Source: Puccinellia tenuiflora
Taxonomy: Eukaryota > Streptophyta > Magnoliopsida > Poales > Poaceae
Direction of reading: 5' to 3'
Length of the DNA stretch: 64,000 bases
NCBI GenBank assembly: GCA_012064385.1
Contig: QRDG01000030.1
Span: forward strand, 41,954 to 105,953
Position numbers and translations under genes: made by a program. How positions within the stretch are numbered: the first letter of the stretch is position 1; every line of letters begins with the position of its first letter. Below the pieces are notes generated by a model, which worked only from the letters and a program-made list of their open reading frames with translations, did not search any database and had not been told where the DNA came from. This document shows, piece after piece, positions 10,801-22,210 of this stretch.

Positions 10801-12467
10801 TGATAACCCACAAGTGTAGGGGATCGTTTGTAGCCTTTTCGATAAATAAGAGTGTCGAACCCAACGAAAAGCTAAAGGTAGGATAAGTATTATCTCAAGT
10901 TCTATCAACCATTGACACAACTACACGTACACTAGACATTTACTCTTTCTAGGAAATAAAACTAGAGGAACAATACGGGTGTGAAACGATAGCTTTGCAA
11001 GATAATAAAGAACAAGAAAGTAAAAGTTAGTTGCTGCAGCAATAAGGTAACATAAAGTGACATAAAGTAACAGAACCATGAGTGTGGAAAAGTGGTAGAT
11101 GGCGTGGTGGAATTGTCCCTAATTAATTAAAGAAGCTACTCGGTTCATTGTCTTCGATGCAGTTTTCTATGCGGGAGAGGCAAATATACATGTACTCAAC
11201 TACTTGTGATTACACATACTATATGATTGGAACGTTAGCAAATACTAACAATTCATTAAGGTTTCCCCAACCATAGCATTAAGTTTAAGGTCCTCTTTAT
11301 CCCATACATATAAGATTCCGGTTCGAGTTCTTAGGTTTCTGTCAATCCGGCAGAACTCCCTCCTTCCTCTTACACATACTACAAAACCTATGGTGATGAT
11401 CCATGCGCACATCAATATAATGTCACCAAAGTACTGTACCATATCAACATACAACTCGAATCAACCAAAGATATTCAATAATTCAACCATAAGACAAAAG
11501 AAACTACACAAACATGACATAGATCAAAGGATAATGATTTATAGCATCAAACACCATGTTTACATAGAGGGGTACAGAGGTGTGTGGGAGGATGAACCAC
11601 TATATACAAGGAGGAATTGGCGATGGAGATGGCGGTGAAGGCGGCGGCCATGGAGGAAGAGGCAAAGCGGGGCGGCGACGGCAGCCGGCGGCGTGGCACA
11701 TGGGGCTGTTCCTACGCTAGCCGGCCTTCAAGGGGTATGACGCCCCTAACCCCCTTTCTCCATGGCTTCTTGGTGCTGTAGAGGATCCCTCCCCCTTGTA
11801 GATGAGAGCCAAGGGGGAGGAAAATTCTTGGCTTTTGGCGGCTGCCCCTAAAATTAGGGTTTCCTCTCTTTATATACGTGGAGACAATGCTTCCCGGCCT
11901 TCCGATTGATGGCCCCTTGATCCAAGGGATCTTGGGCACCTCTATAACCTTCCTAGGGACCCCTCACAACCTTAGTGAGGTCCCAAAGTCGTGGCTTGGT
12001 CGAAATCTCCAAGTTTGGTAAGAGTTGGAGTCAATCACGTCACCAACTTTCGGAATCCCGTAATCAGATATTTAGCCTTCAGTAAAACTGGGTTTTCCGG
12101 AGCTACGGACATCCGATTGGGATGTTCTTCGCTTAAATTAAAGATATGGTAATTTCCCACAACTTTGTCCATTGTGAGATCTTCTGTTGACGTCGTCTTC
12201 AGGTCTCAAACTGACGATCTCGGAAATCTGTTCGGAGGGACAGATTTCAGGAAAGTCAGAGTCCACCTCCAACAGGTCTCTTTTTGCGTTTTTGCCAATT
12301 TCCAAGCGATTCCTACACATCAAAGTGTAAAACAAGAACATTGTGCACTTTTACAATTATTAATAGGTTAGTCCAAATAAATCATAAACTTAATATAAAA
12401 ACAAGTGTCAAAGACATAAAAGTAGCATGAAACAATCAAAAATTATAAATACGTTTTGGACGTATCA
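10801..12467 (-). mobile_element. Solo LTR (1667 bp), Athila-clade, inverted
   Basis: On the plus strand it reads TGATAACCCAC...GACGTATCA, flanked by the duplication TCCAC (10796-10800 and 12468-12472). On the minus strand it starts TGATACGTCC, shares GGACTAACCTATTAA with the host Athila LTR near its start, and ends ...CCCCTACACTTGTGGGTTATCA in short blocks, the usual end of pooid Athila LTRs. No internal region remains, so it arose by LTR-LTR recombination. Confidence 0.88.
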
Positions 12468-13499
12468 TCCACCACGGGACTACAGGTCCATAGTAGTAGC
12501 TAGATGGTTGTATCTCCTCCTTGTACTCCATTGGTTAGATCTTGTGATTTTCCTATCATAATCAAGATCATATTATCTATAATTGCTACATGATTGTGTT
12601 TGCATGGATCCGATTCATTACTTTTGTTCATCTATGTGTTATGTTTTATCGATAATCTTGCATGTTCTCCGATCCTAGTAGATGCTTCGGCCAAGTAATT
12701 GTTAGTGTCTTTAGAGAGGGTATTTATGCTAGATAGTGGGTTCATGCCTCTCTTTGTCTGAGCTCGGGTTGACACAAACGATCAAGACTAGAGATGTGTT
12801 GTTGCCACTAGGGAGAAATCAGCGGTGTGATTTCCTTGTGTTATTTACATTGCTTGCATTATGCACTTTGCTTATTGCAATGATCCGTTGCTTGCAACTT
12901 AATACTTCTGGGTGACATGCTGGATAGCGATCCCGGGCTGGATTATTAGTCATAGACGCAGTTGGATGACGGTCTATGTATTTTGACGTAATGACCATAT
13001 TAGATGAAGCGATGAACTATATTGTTTTATTATAGCATTGTTATGCGCCCACAATTCTGTCAATTACCATGCTGTAATTTGTTTACCCATCATGTATATC
13101 TTTTGAAGAGACACCACTAGTGATCTATGGACCCCGGTCCTATTTTCCTACATTATTTACAACCGTTCTAATAGCTTTTCATCATCATTTGCTCGTTGTT
13201 CATATTTCACTCTCATCATATTTTACATCTATACAATTAATCCTTTGTGTTCGGCAAGCCGGATAGATTGACAACCTCTCTGTTTCGTTGGGGCAAAGTA
13301 CTTGTTTGTGATTGTGTGCAGGTCCGCATTAATCTACAAGCACCAGAGTAGATTGACACCTCGCTAAGCCTTCTCCAAGTCCTACTGGATCTGACAACCT
13401 TGGTTTTGTAATCAAGGGAAACTGCTGCTTTGCTGCATCATACCTTCCTCTTGGGGTTCCCCAGCGAACGTGTGATCCACGTCATCAAGCAACTTTTTC

Positions 13500-13517
13500 T
13501 GGCGCCGTTGCCGGGGA
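13500..13517 (+). promoter_or_regulatory. Primer binding site, tRNA-Asp type
   Basis: TGGCGCCGTTGCCGGGGA lies 12 nt after the 5' LTR end. It is the 18-base complement of a tRNA-Asp 3' end used by Athila-clade gypsy elements. Confidence 0.9.
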
Positions 13518-13728
13518 CTTGGAAGCTTCAGCTAGGGGAGTTTCACACATCCTTTCACTTTACTTTGTTATTGTCTTGCTTAGTATATTTTTGTTAGTCT
13601 TGTTTTGCCTTTCGTTTGCTCTAAAACTGAAAAACACAAAATAAATTAAAAATTTGAGCACTAGTCTTTTTTATCGTTTTGCTTGATATTATGTCTAGTT
13701 CTTTACTTGCTATCAATGGTTACTTTGT

Positions 13729-14834
13729 TTGAGACTAGATATTATTGGCAAGGTGGGTTCACGGAGTAACTACAAAATTATTATAAGGAATACCACTTGT
13801 CTAAAAAAAGGGAAACACTTATGGGCACAAATAAATAAATTGAATGGTCTTGCTAAAAACTTTTGCTCTAAATATGATGAATCCTGGTGCTTTAATGAAT
13901 CTTTTTGCTGTATGATACATAAACACCTCCCTTTCCAATGTGATTATAATGATAATGAGATATTGGCTTCTTATGCTAAAGGAAACTATGATTTTGATAA
14001 TCTTGAACAAATTGAAAAATTTGTTGTTTTTATGGGTGCCTATGAAATTACTTCTGTGCTTAAAGATATTGATGATGCTTCTTAAAAATCTGAAAATTTT
14101 GTTATACTTCGATATTGCCTTGAGTATTACAGTGATAATCCATATATTACTGAATTTCTTGAGACAACTTATCCTCCAAAAGAAGAGACTAATGCCTTGT
14201 AGGAAATCGTGGAAGAAGAAATTGCTGAAACTAGAAGCTCATTGGATGAAGAAGAGGAAGAGAGTGAAGAACAAAAGGAGGAAGAATGGATTAGCTACCC
14301 ATGCCTACCTTCTAATGAGAGTAACTCTTTTACTCTTACATTATTTGATTGCCCTCCATGCTTACCAAAGGAGGATGAATGTTATGTTCCTATGGATTCT
14401 CTTAAAATATCCCTTTTGAGGAAATTGATGCTTGCTAAACTTATAACCACGATTCCCCTATTAAACATCACCCAAACTCAAATAAAACAAAAAGAAACAT
14501 GTTTAATAATGGGATTGGAAAGGTCATGACTTCTGTTTATTTTGATCATACTATTTTGGATCTTAATAAAAACTATGTGTTTGTAGATCATGAAAAGCAT
14601 GTTTTATGTGATATTTATATTGTTGAGTTTGTTCATGATGCTACTGGAAATTATTTTGAGAGAGGGAAATATAGTTATAAAAAATTTCATGTCACTAAAA
14701 CACCTCTCTTTATGTTCAAATTTTTGAAATTGCCCTCATTTTATTTTCCTATGCTTATCACTATGTTCTTCATGGATTTATTTGATTACAAGATTCCTAT
14801 GCATAGGAAGTGGGTTAGGCTTAAATGTGTTTGA
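13729..14834 (+). pseudogene. Degenerate Athila-like internal ORF of unknown function
   Basis: One reading frame runs from 13729 to about 14500 with two in-frame stops (14083-14085 and one near 14208), then continues in another frame from 14499 to 14834. The middle is strongly acidic (SLDEEEEESEEQKEEEW at about 14238-14288). The last part (DLNKNYVFVDHEKH..., MHRKWVRLKC) resembles the conserved non-gag ORF I associate with Sabrina/WHAM-like elements. No catalytic retroviral motif is present. At least two stops and a frame change make it non-functional. Confidence 0.6.
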
Positions 14835-17346
14835 TATTTGCTTCTTGATGCTCTCTTTTGTTTCAACTCTTATTCTTATGAGAGCATCATTAAAATCATT
14901 GCGCCTAGCTAAAAGGCATTAAAGAAAAGCGCTTATGTTGAAATTTTGGATGATGTTACCTCTGTAACAACTCCCTTGTATCTTTTTGTTTTGGTTTTTG
15001 GTGCCAAGAATAGCCTCTAAAGAGAGAAAGACTAATTGGTGAGTTTGCTGTCTAGAAACATAATATTCTTCACTGTTCGAAAATCCAAAAAATCACAGAA
15101 CGTCATCTATGGCTACAAATGTTTGACAGCAAGCGTCAGGGTTTTGTCTACCTTTGTCTAGTTTTAAGTTTTCTGATTTGAGGTCCAGAAATGCCCCGAA
15201 AAAAATCATTTTAAGTTTTCTGTTTTTGAGGTCCTGTACTTAGTTTTGCATTGCTTCTTTCCTGGGCAAAGTGAAGTTCTTTTCAAGGCTAGAGCTTTAC
15301 TTAGACCTTTGTGACAGTAGCTAATGTTTTAAAAAATAAGTTCATGATATGTGCTTTGGAACTGAAGGAAGATATTGTTTTTGTGGACTAACCCCTCTAA
15401 TGAAGTTGCTATAAGTTTTGCGTGAAGGAAGTTTTCAAGTATCCAAGTGCGAGGTGATGAAGGAAGATCAAGAAGGGATAAAAGCCTAAGCTTGGGGAGG
15501 CTCCCCATGGACCCTCCTCTAAAATATTCAAGAAGTCACAAGCGTCTAAACTTGGGGATGCCCAAGGCATCCCCTTCTTCATCGACAATCATCGGTTTCT
15601 CTCATGGTACTATATTTTTATTCCTTTACACATTATGTGCTGTTCTTGGAGCGTCAGTTTGTTTTTACTTTCAGTTTGTTTGTGTTTTGTTCTCTGGTCT
15701 TTGCAATAAATTGGATCCATGCATGCTTGTTTGGGAGAGAGACACGCTCCGCTTTTTCGTAAGCACTCCTGTTCTTCACTTATATGTGTTGAGTGTTTAG
15801 CTTTTGTTATTTTTGCTTCTAGCTCTTGTTCATAGCTGTTAGCTTTTGTAGTTAGGAAGTAATGCTCTTGTTGTTTCACCCTTTTAGTTTTGTTTCAAAT
15901 AAGTTGATTGGTGTTTGGTTGAATGGAAATTATCATGTAGGAAGTGGGAAAAGTGCTGCTTAATTTTGTAGATCATTATCTTGAATCTTTGATACTTGAC
16001 AATTGTTTAGAGATATGAAGTAGATTAATGCTTAAACTTGTGGATAATTTAGTAAGAATAGATTAGTAAAGAACTGTCGTAAAGCTTTAAAATTGTGGTG
16101 CTTGTCCTGCTTGGTACCTCTCAAAGTCTAGATATTCTTTTTGTAAAGAGTTGGTTTGGCTAACAAGGTAGAAGGTGTGAAGTCTAGTGGTTATACATAA
16201 TGTATATCTGTAGTCATTCATTGAACCAAGTCGATGTTATGTGTTTGCTTGATGTCCTGCTAAGCCCACAAATTCTGTACTGAGAGGGAATACTTCTCGT
16301 GCATCCAAATCCCTGATCCAAATATCTTTGCCATTTGTGTCCACCATACCTACCTACATGTGGTATTTCCTTGCCGCTCCAAGTAAAAATTTCATGTGCT
16401 ATCTTTAAAACTTTCAAAATTCTCCTTTTTGTGCCTCTGTTTTTAAGCTCATGAGGAAGCAGTAGGAAGCTAGATATAACCTGTGACAAGCAAGGTCATT
16501 TCCCCCCTTTCACCCGGTGAGGATGGATTACGTCCTCACTTGAATTTGCCGAGAGCGGCTTAAGCAAAATATAAATATAACCCACCATTCTCCTCCGCAC
16601 AGTGCAAACCTGAGAAATCAGTCAAACATTGGTTAGTGGTGAAACAAAGGAGAACGAGGAGTGACCTCATTCCTCTAAGTACCAGCCGCTCTCAAAAGTC
16701 TAAAAGCCTTGCTTGAAATGGGGGACTAGCTAGTTTCTTTACTGTGAAGTCGTTGACGAAAGCATGCATATCTCAAAACTGTTTTACTTCTATCAAAAAT
16801 TAAAAAAATAAAAGCTCTAGCACATGATTAATCCCTGCTTCCCTCTGTGAAGGGACTTTCTTTTACTTTTATATTGAGTTAGTCTTCCTCTTCCTTCTTT
16901 ACCTCTCAAGCAATTACTTGGTGTCAACTTTGGTTAAAGTTTTACTTCATGTTATCTTTATGTCTAACCATGAAAACTTTGTATTGACTTTATCTTGAGA
17001 TAAATATGTTGCAAGTTGAAGCTTTTTGCTGAAAACTTAAATCTTCCTTTGTGTTGGCCAAACTCCTTTGTCGAAATAATATTGCTTTGTGAGATATCAA
17101 TCATTGTCAAGTGTTATACTTTTAAATCTCCAAAGTACTCTTTTCTAGTAAATTCTTGCTTAGATGTTACACCTGGTTAATCATTGTTTGTTTCATTCAA
17201 TAAACCATTGTTTTGGATCAATGCATTCAGTTCATATGATTTACATGATTACTTGATCAAGATTGTTTTGGTAGCATGTCACTTAAAAAATTATTTTTTT
17301 ATCATTTACCTACTCGAGGACGAGCAAGAATTAAGCTTGGGGATGC
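14835..17346 (+). mobile_element. Non-coding 3' internal region of the Athila-like element
   Basis: 2.5 kb without a credible gene. It has recurrent AGCTTGGGGAGGC / AACTTGGGGATGCCC motifs (about 15489 and 15550) and ends with the polypurine tract GCTTGGGGATGC (17335-17346) before the 3' LTR. Confidence 0.7.
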
Positions 17347-18906
17347 TGATACGTCTCCCACGTATCTATAATTTTTTATGTTCCATGCTTGATTATATAT
17401 CAATGCCACATGTTTTTATATGGAACTAACCTATTAACAGGATGCCCAGTGTCAGTTCCTGTTTTCTGCTGTCGTTTTGTTTTAGAAAAGTTGTTAGGGG
17501 AAGTTTCTCGAAATCAGCTGCAAATTTACAGGAATTATTTCCAAGCAGAAACAAGTCCAGAGCCAGGAGGTCGCCTGCAGGGGGCCCCACAGGGACCAGA
17601 CGCCCCCAGGCGCGGCCCACACCTTGTCCGTGCCTGGGCCCCACCTGGTGCACTCCGGCATCATCTCGAGTTGCCCCTTTGCCTATAAATTCGTCTTCGA
17701 CCCGAAAACCCTAAGTACCCGATCATATTTTTCAGAAGACGTCCGAGGCCGCCGCCATCGCCAACCCTAGTTCGGGAGGGTTCTGCAGCTCTTCCCGGCA
17801 CCCTGCTGGAGAGGGGAATCGTCACTGGAGGCATCTACACCACCATGCCTGCCTCCCGAGTGATGCGTGAGTAGTCCACCACGGGACTACGGGTCCATAG
17901 CAGTAGCTAGATGTTTGTCTCTCCTCCTTGTACTCCATTGCTTAGATCTTGTGATCTAGCTATCATGGTCAAGATCATATTATCTGTAACTGCTACATGA
18001 TTTTGTTTGCATGGATCCGATGAATTGTGGAAATCATTACTTTTGTTCATCTATGTGTTATGTTTGATCAATGATCTTCATGCTCTCCGATGCTAGTGGA
18101 TGCTTTGTCCAAGTAATTGTTAGTGTCTTCAGAGAGGGTATTTATGCTATATAGTGGGTTCATGCCTCTCTTTGTCTGAGCTCGGGTTGACACAAACGAT
18201 CAAGACTAGAGATGTGTTGTTGCCACTAGGGAGAAAACAACGGTGTGATTTCCTTGTGTTATTTACATTGCTTACATTATGCACTTTGCTTATTGCAATG
18301 ATCTGTTGCTTGCAACTTAATACTTCTGGGTGACATGCTGGATAGCGATCCCGGGCTGGATTATTAGTCATAGACGCAGTTGGATGATGGTCTATGTATT
18401 TTGACGTAATTCCCATATTAGATGAAGCGGTGAACTATATTGTTTTATGATAGCATTGTTATGCGCCCACAATTCTGTGAATTGCCATGCTGTAATTTGT
18501 TTACCCATCATGTATATCTTTTGAAGAGACACCACTAGTGATCTATGGACCCTGGTCCTATTTTCTTACACTGTTTACAACCGTTCTAATAGCTTTTAAT
18601 CATCATTTGCTCACTGGTCATATTTCACTCTCATCATATTTTACATCTATACAATTAATCCTTTGTGTTCAGCAAGCCAGAGAGATTGACAACCTCTCTG
18701 TTTCGTTGGGGGCAAAGTACTTGTTTGTGATTGTGTGCAGGTCTGTGTTAATCTACAAGCACCAGAGTAGATTGACACCTCGCTAAGCCTTCTCCAAGTC
18801 CTACTGGATCTGACAACCTTGGTTTTGTAATCAAGGGAAACTGCTGCTTTGCTGCATCATACCTTCCTCTTGGGGTTCCCTAGCGAACGTGTGATCCACG
18901 TCATCA
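17347..18906 (+). repeat. 3' LTR of the Athila-like element (1560 bp)
   Basis: It starts TGATACGTCTCCCACG and ends CACGTCATCA. It contains a TATA box (CTATAAAT, 17683-17690) and shows the empty target sites of both nested solo LTRs found in the 5' copy (near 17797 and 17880). Confidence 0.92.
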
Positions 18907-19420
18907 AGTAGGTACCACAAATAAGATTAAAATTGACCTCTCATAATTATCACACAAACTATATCATATCAGAGGCATAACCTCTGAATATAATGAATTT
19001 TTTAGCTTTTTAACTATATTCCACTCATTAAATGAGTTTACTAGCATTTATCAAGAAATAAAGAAATTTGAACTACAAGTGTGTTATAGTTTGGCCCCAA
19101 AATTATGTAAAAACATAATAACGTAGACTGTCATGATTGCATGCAATTGCAACAGAAAAAAGTAGGACAAATTCACCCTTAGCTATGCATGGTCACACGG
19201 ACAATTTTGGCCCTGTTTTGAAAAACAATCTCATAAATCGAGAAAACATCAAAACAAAATGGGGGGTCTATCTTTTTAGTGTACTAGTATGGAAGGGAAA
19301 ATATAAACTTGCAATTACATAATATTTGATAACCTTGTCTTGGATGAAGATTCATGGCTTTCAAGCCAAAAGACCAAGATCATGGCATATCCATGTCTAC
19401 CTTCGTGCTATGATGACCAT
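18907..19420. repeat. Tandemly related spacer sequence, first clear copy
   Basis: The segment from ACCACAAATAAGATT (18915) through the AGTGTACTAGTATGGAAG region (about 19278) recurs diverged at 20891-21130. A partial copy lies left of the Athila element at 7857-7978. Removing the insertions gives a direct repeat of roughly 0.45-0.6 kb. It is probably part of the disrupted CACTA-like tract. Confidence 0.5.
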
Positions 19421-20784
19421 TGATGATCCACAAGTGTAGGGGATCGCAACAGTCTTCGAGGGAAGTAAAACCCAAATTTATTGATTCGACACAAGGGGAG
19501 CCAAAGAATATTTATAAGCCTTAGCAGTTGAGTTGTCAATTCAACCACATCTGAAAGAGAACTCACTTGGTGCAATTTATCAGTAGTAATAGTGATGTGG
19601 TAATAGCAATGTAACAGTAACAGCAATAGTAAAATTATAGTAGCAATCATGACAGCAAAAGTACCAGTCGTAAACAGCAGGATTAAAAACATTGCAGGCA
19701 TAGGGATGAATAAACGGGCATTGCACGAATAAGATAACTCATCTAATAAACATAATAGGGCACAATGCAAACAAATAACAATAAAGCATCCAAGTATCAA
19801 TTAATCATAGACATGTATTCCTAATTTGCTGAATGTGCCTGCAATAAGAACTTGCACGACATCTTTTGTCCTGCCATCCGGTTTCTACCGGGCCAATAAT
19901 ATAACTAATGGCAATTAAGGTGTTCCTTTTAATAGAACACCAGAGAAAAGCATTAACATATGACGAATACATGTAATCCTCAAGTTGCTACCCGTTTCCT
20001 TTGATATCCCAATCTGTCACTTTAGGGTCGCCGGTTCCGGACAACAACATGTGCATACAACTAGTAGATATGATCCAATGCATCAATTATATTCATAAAA
20101 CATAACATGTTCATATCTGAAATCATGGCACTTGGGCCCTAAGTGTCAAGCATTAAGCACGACTAGTTGCAGCAACGACAATTAACACAAATAGAGGATA
20201 CTAGGCATCATGCCCTAACAATCTAGCATCAAATTACATGAGTGATCTTACTCAATCCCCTCCATCCCCTTACCTACAGTAGGGAACTACTCACTCATGG
20301 ATGGTTGATGGAGAGGCGTTGGCGGTGACAACGACGACGATCTCCACTCTGGCAGGGTGCCGGAACAGCGATCCTGGACCTCAAATTTGGGTTTCGTGGT
20401 GGCGGCGTAGCTCCGTAAGGTTTCTGCACGAAGTGTTCGGGGGGTGTCGTTTTTAGTTCAGGAAGGCCTTATATGCCAAAGGAGGACCAGAGGCGACGCA
20501 CCAGGGGCAGGGGCGACCCCTAGGCGCGACCATGGGCCCACCCGTGGCTAGGGCCCGCACCTGCTCCTGGGGTGGCCCCTCCGCGAACCCTCCTGGCTCC
20601 TTGGCTTATTTCCTTCAAAAACTCTTTTTCCAATTTTTAGGGAATTTTCCGTGGAATTTTTATTCCTGCACAAAAATAAAACACCAATTGCAATTCTACT
20701 GAAAACAGTGTCAGTCCGGGTTAGTTTCAATCAAATCATGCAAATTAGAGGCAAAACAATAGCAAAAGTGTTTGCGACGTATCA
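19421..20784 (-). mobile_element. Solo LTR (1364 bp), Athila-clade, inverted
   Basis: Plus-strand ends are TGATGATCCACAAG and TTTGCGACGTATCA, with the duplication ACCAT at 19416-19420 and 20785-20789. Read on the minus strand it starts TGATACGTCGC and ends with the CCCCTACACTTGTGGATCATCA-type terminus. It belongs to a family related to, but distinct from, the solo LTR at 10801. Confidence 0.88.
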
Positions 20785-21161
20785 ACCATACTCGGCACAA
20801 ACATGTGTTTTGACATTGTCAACAATGTTGTCAAAGCAAGATTCCATTTTTTAACATTTTGTTTAGTACTGAAATCAACATTTTTTGTGAAGTAGTTACC
20901 ACAAATAAGATTGGAAATTGACCTCTCACAATTTTAATACAAACTATATCATATGGGAGGCATAATCCCTGAATATCATGAATTTTTGAGCTTTTTAAAT
21001 ATATTCCACACATTAAATGAGTTTAATAGAATTACCGACAAAAATTCCACATAAATCGAGAAAAGGTAAAAAATGGAAAAACTTGGGGAATATTCATTTT
21101 AAGTGTACAAGTATCAAAGAAAAATCATAAACTTCAATTCGCATCCAATTCATGTCCAGAG
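20785..21161. repeat. Second copy of the direct-repeat spacer
   Basis: ACCACAAATAAGATTGGAAA (20896) to about 21130 matches 18915-19330 with moderate divergence and small indels. No gene. Confidence 0.5.
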
Positions 21162-21205
21162 CGCGTCCAGAGTGCGTCGTGGTGCCACGGCGCGCTCTGG
21201 ACGCG
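21162..21205 (+). other. GC-rich near-perfect hairpin
   Basis: The arm GCGTCCAGAGTGCGTCGTGG (21163-21182) pairs with CCACGGCGCGCTCTGGACGC (21185-21204) across a 2-base centre. The two DNA mismatches become G-U pairs in plus-strand RNA, and one extra pair (21162/21205) extends the stem. It lies just upstream of the acidic-tail ORF. Confidence 0.7.
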
Positions 21206-21242
21206 AACTGGCATGGCATGAATCAAATTATCGCGTCAGTTC

Positions 21243-21941
21243 ATGGATCACATTGTATGTTTTGGCTCATTTACAGAAGGACGAAAAAAAATTCTTAGAA
21301 ATGGGGTTGTTTACACTAGCTTTGGAGCTCATTTGAAGCACAAAAATGCATGTGATGCGTCGAGATGTTTAATGTGTCAAAATGCATGCGTCCGCGTCAA
21401 AGACGTTCATGATTACGCGAAGAAGCGAAGTGTCTTGTCTTGTCAAACTGGTCTTTCCAAGAAACGAAGCGATCTCCGTCGGCGGTTAAATGTTGTAGAT
21501 TTACTCGTTACGGTTCGCACACTTCACCACTCTCCACTCTCCGCTCTCCCAACACCACCAAAAAAAACCCTTGGACAGCGGAAGCGACCACTGGTGGAAC
21601 GACGGCACCGTCCCGAGCGACGACGCCTCTGCCGAAGACCAAGAGGGCTTCCAGGGCTGGTGGAGGGGGACCCATCTTCATCCTCCTCCCCGGAGCCGGA
21701 GGAGCAGCAGCAGCAGCAGGAGGTGGAGGCGAAGGAGGTACCCGCTGACGACGTCGACAATGACGCCGATGACGGGGAGGAGGAGGAGGACGACGACGAT
21801 GCCGACGACAAGGAGAAGGAGGAGGAGGACGACGCCGACGATGATGATGACGAGGAAGAGGAGGAGGACGACGACGACGACGACGCTGACGACGACGAAG
21901 ACTCCTCCGACGCACCGCCGGCGCAGAGGCAGAAGCCCTAG
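21243..21941 (+). CDS. Hypothetical protein with extreme Asp/Glu-rich tail
   Basis: A formally open 232-codon frame runs from ATG 21243 to TAG 21939. Residues 1-100 show no family I recognise and may be 5' leader read-through. The middle is arginine-rich (RHRPERRRLCRRPRG). From about residue 140 it has SSSSSPEPEE, a Q5 run, then some 60 residues almost all D/E, ending PPAQRQKP. An overlapping frame (AEATTGG...KTKRASRAGGG, about 21580-21672) looks more like a natural N-terminus, which suggests a lost ATG and a frameshift, i.e. a decayed small nuclear acidic protein gene. The strong composition makes chance opening possible. The 92-bp repeats begin right after its 3' flank. Confidence 0.3.
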   Translation: MDHIVCFGSFTEGRKKILRNGVVYTSFGAHLKHKNACDASRCLMCQNACVRVKDVHDYAKKRSVLSCQTGLSKKRSDLRRRLNVVDLLVTVRTLHHSPLSALPTPPKKTLGQRKRPLVERRHRPERRRLCRRPRGLPGLVEGDPSSSSSPEPEEQQQQQEVEAKEVPADDVDNDADDGEEEEDDDDADDKEKEEEDDADDDDDEEEEEDDDDDDADDDEDSSDAPPAQRQKP

Positions 21942-22133
21942 GATTAGGCTTTGTAGTAGTAGTATTTTACCAGTATTAGTTCAGTAGTTTAGTACCATTA
22001 CCCGCAACAAAAAAGCTTAGTAGTATTACTTCAGTAGTTGAACAGCCTTTGTGCGTGCTGTAAAGAAGAACAACTTTTGTACTGTCAAGAACTCGAGTAC
22101 CAATGAAATCTTATTTGGTTTCCCTAATCAATG

Positions 22134-22210
22134 AAAATGTTTATCAAGATTTAATCATCGGGTACGAGAGAGCACATAAGAAAACGACATAGTTAATCAA
22201 CGAATTATCT
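22134..22210 (+). repeat. Left partial unit of a 92-bp tandem array
   Basis: This matches the 92-bp units at 26035-26440 (TTTAATCATCGGG, GAGAGAGCACA, GAAAACGACATAGTTAATCA). It is separated from them by the solo LTR at 22211-26029. Confidence 0.8.

Larger units (their letters stand above)
7979..13487 (+). repeat. 5' LTR of the Athila-like element, interrupted twice
   Basis: Three segments of LTR sequence remain: 7979-8462, 10716-10800 and 12468-13487 (each following segment begins with one copy of a target duplication). Each aligns colinearly with the 3' LTR at 17347-18906. The 5' copy has about 19 extra bases near 8060. A TATA-like CCTATAAATTCG lies at about 8343. Confidence 0.88.
7979..18906 (+). 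mobile_element. Complete Athila-clade (Sabrina/WHAM-like) Ty3/gypsy element, non-autonomous, nested
   Basis: The element starts TGATACGTCTCC and ends CACGTCATCA, and is flanked by a perfect 5-bp duplication, AGTAG (7974-7978 and 18907-18911). The 5' LTR spans 7979-13487 because two solo LTRs lie in it; removing them and their duplications leaves about 1579 bp, close to the 1560-bp 3' LTR (17347-18906). A tRNA-Asp primer site, diagnostic of Athila, is at 13500, and a purine tract (GCTTGGGGATGC) precedes the 3' LTR. The 3.86 kb internal region encodes only degenerate ORFs of unknown function; I see no protease, RT, RNase H or integrase. It must therefore have been mobilised in trans. Family naming is from recognition and is less certain than the clade. 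Confidence 0.9.

Noticed and set aside
10801..12467. Plus-strand orientation for the TGATAACCC...GTATCA solo LTR
   Set aside because: The minus-strand reading matches the known Athila LTR order (TGATACGTC start, ACTAACCTATTAA, CCCCTACACTTGTGG end), so it is inverted.
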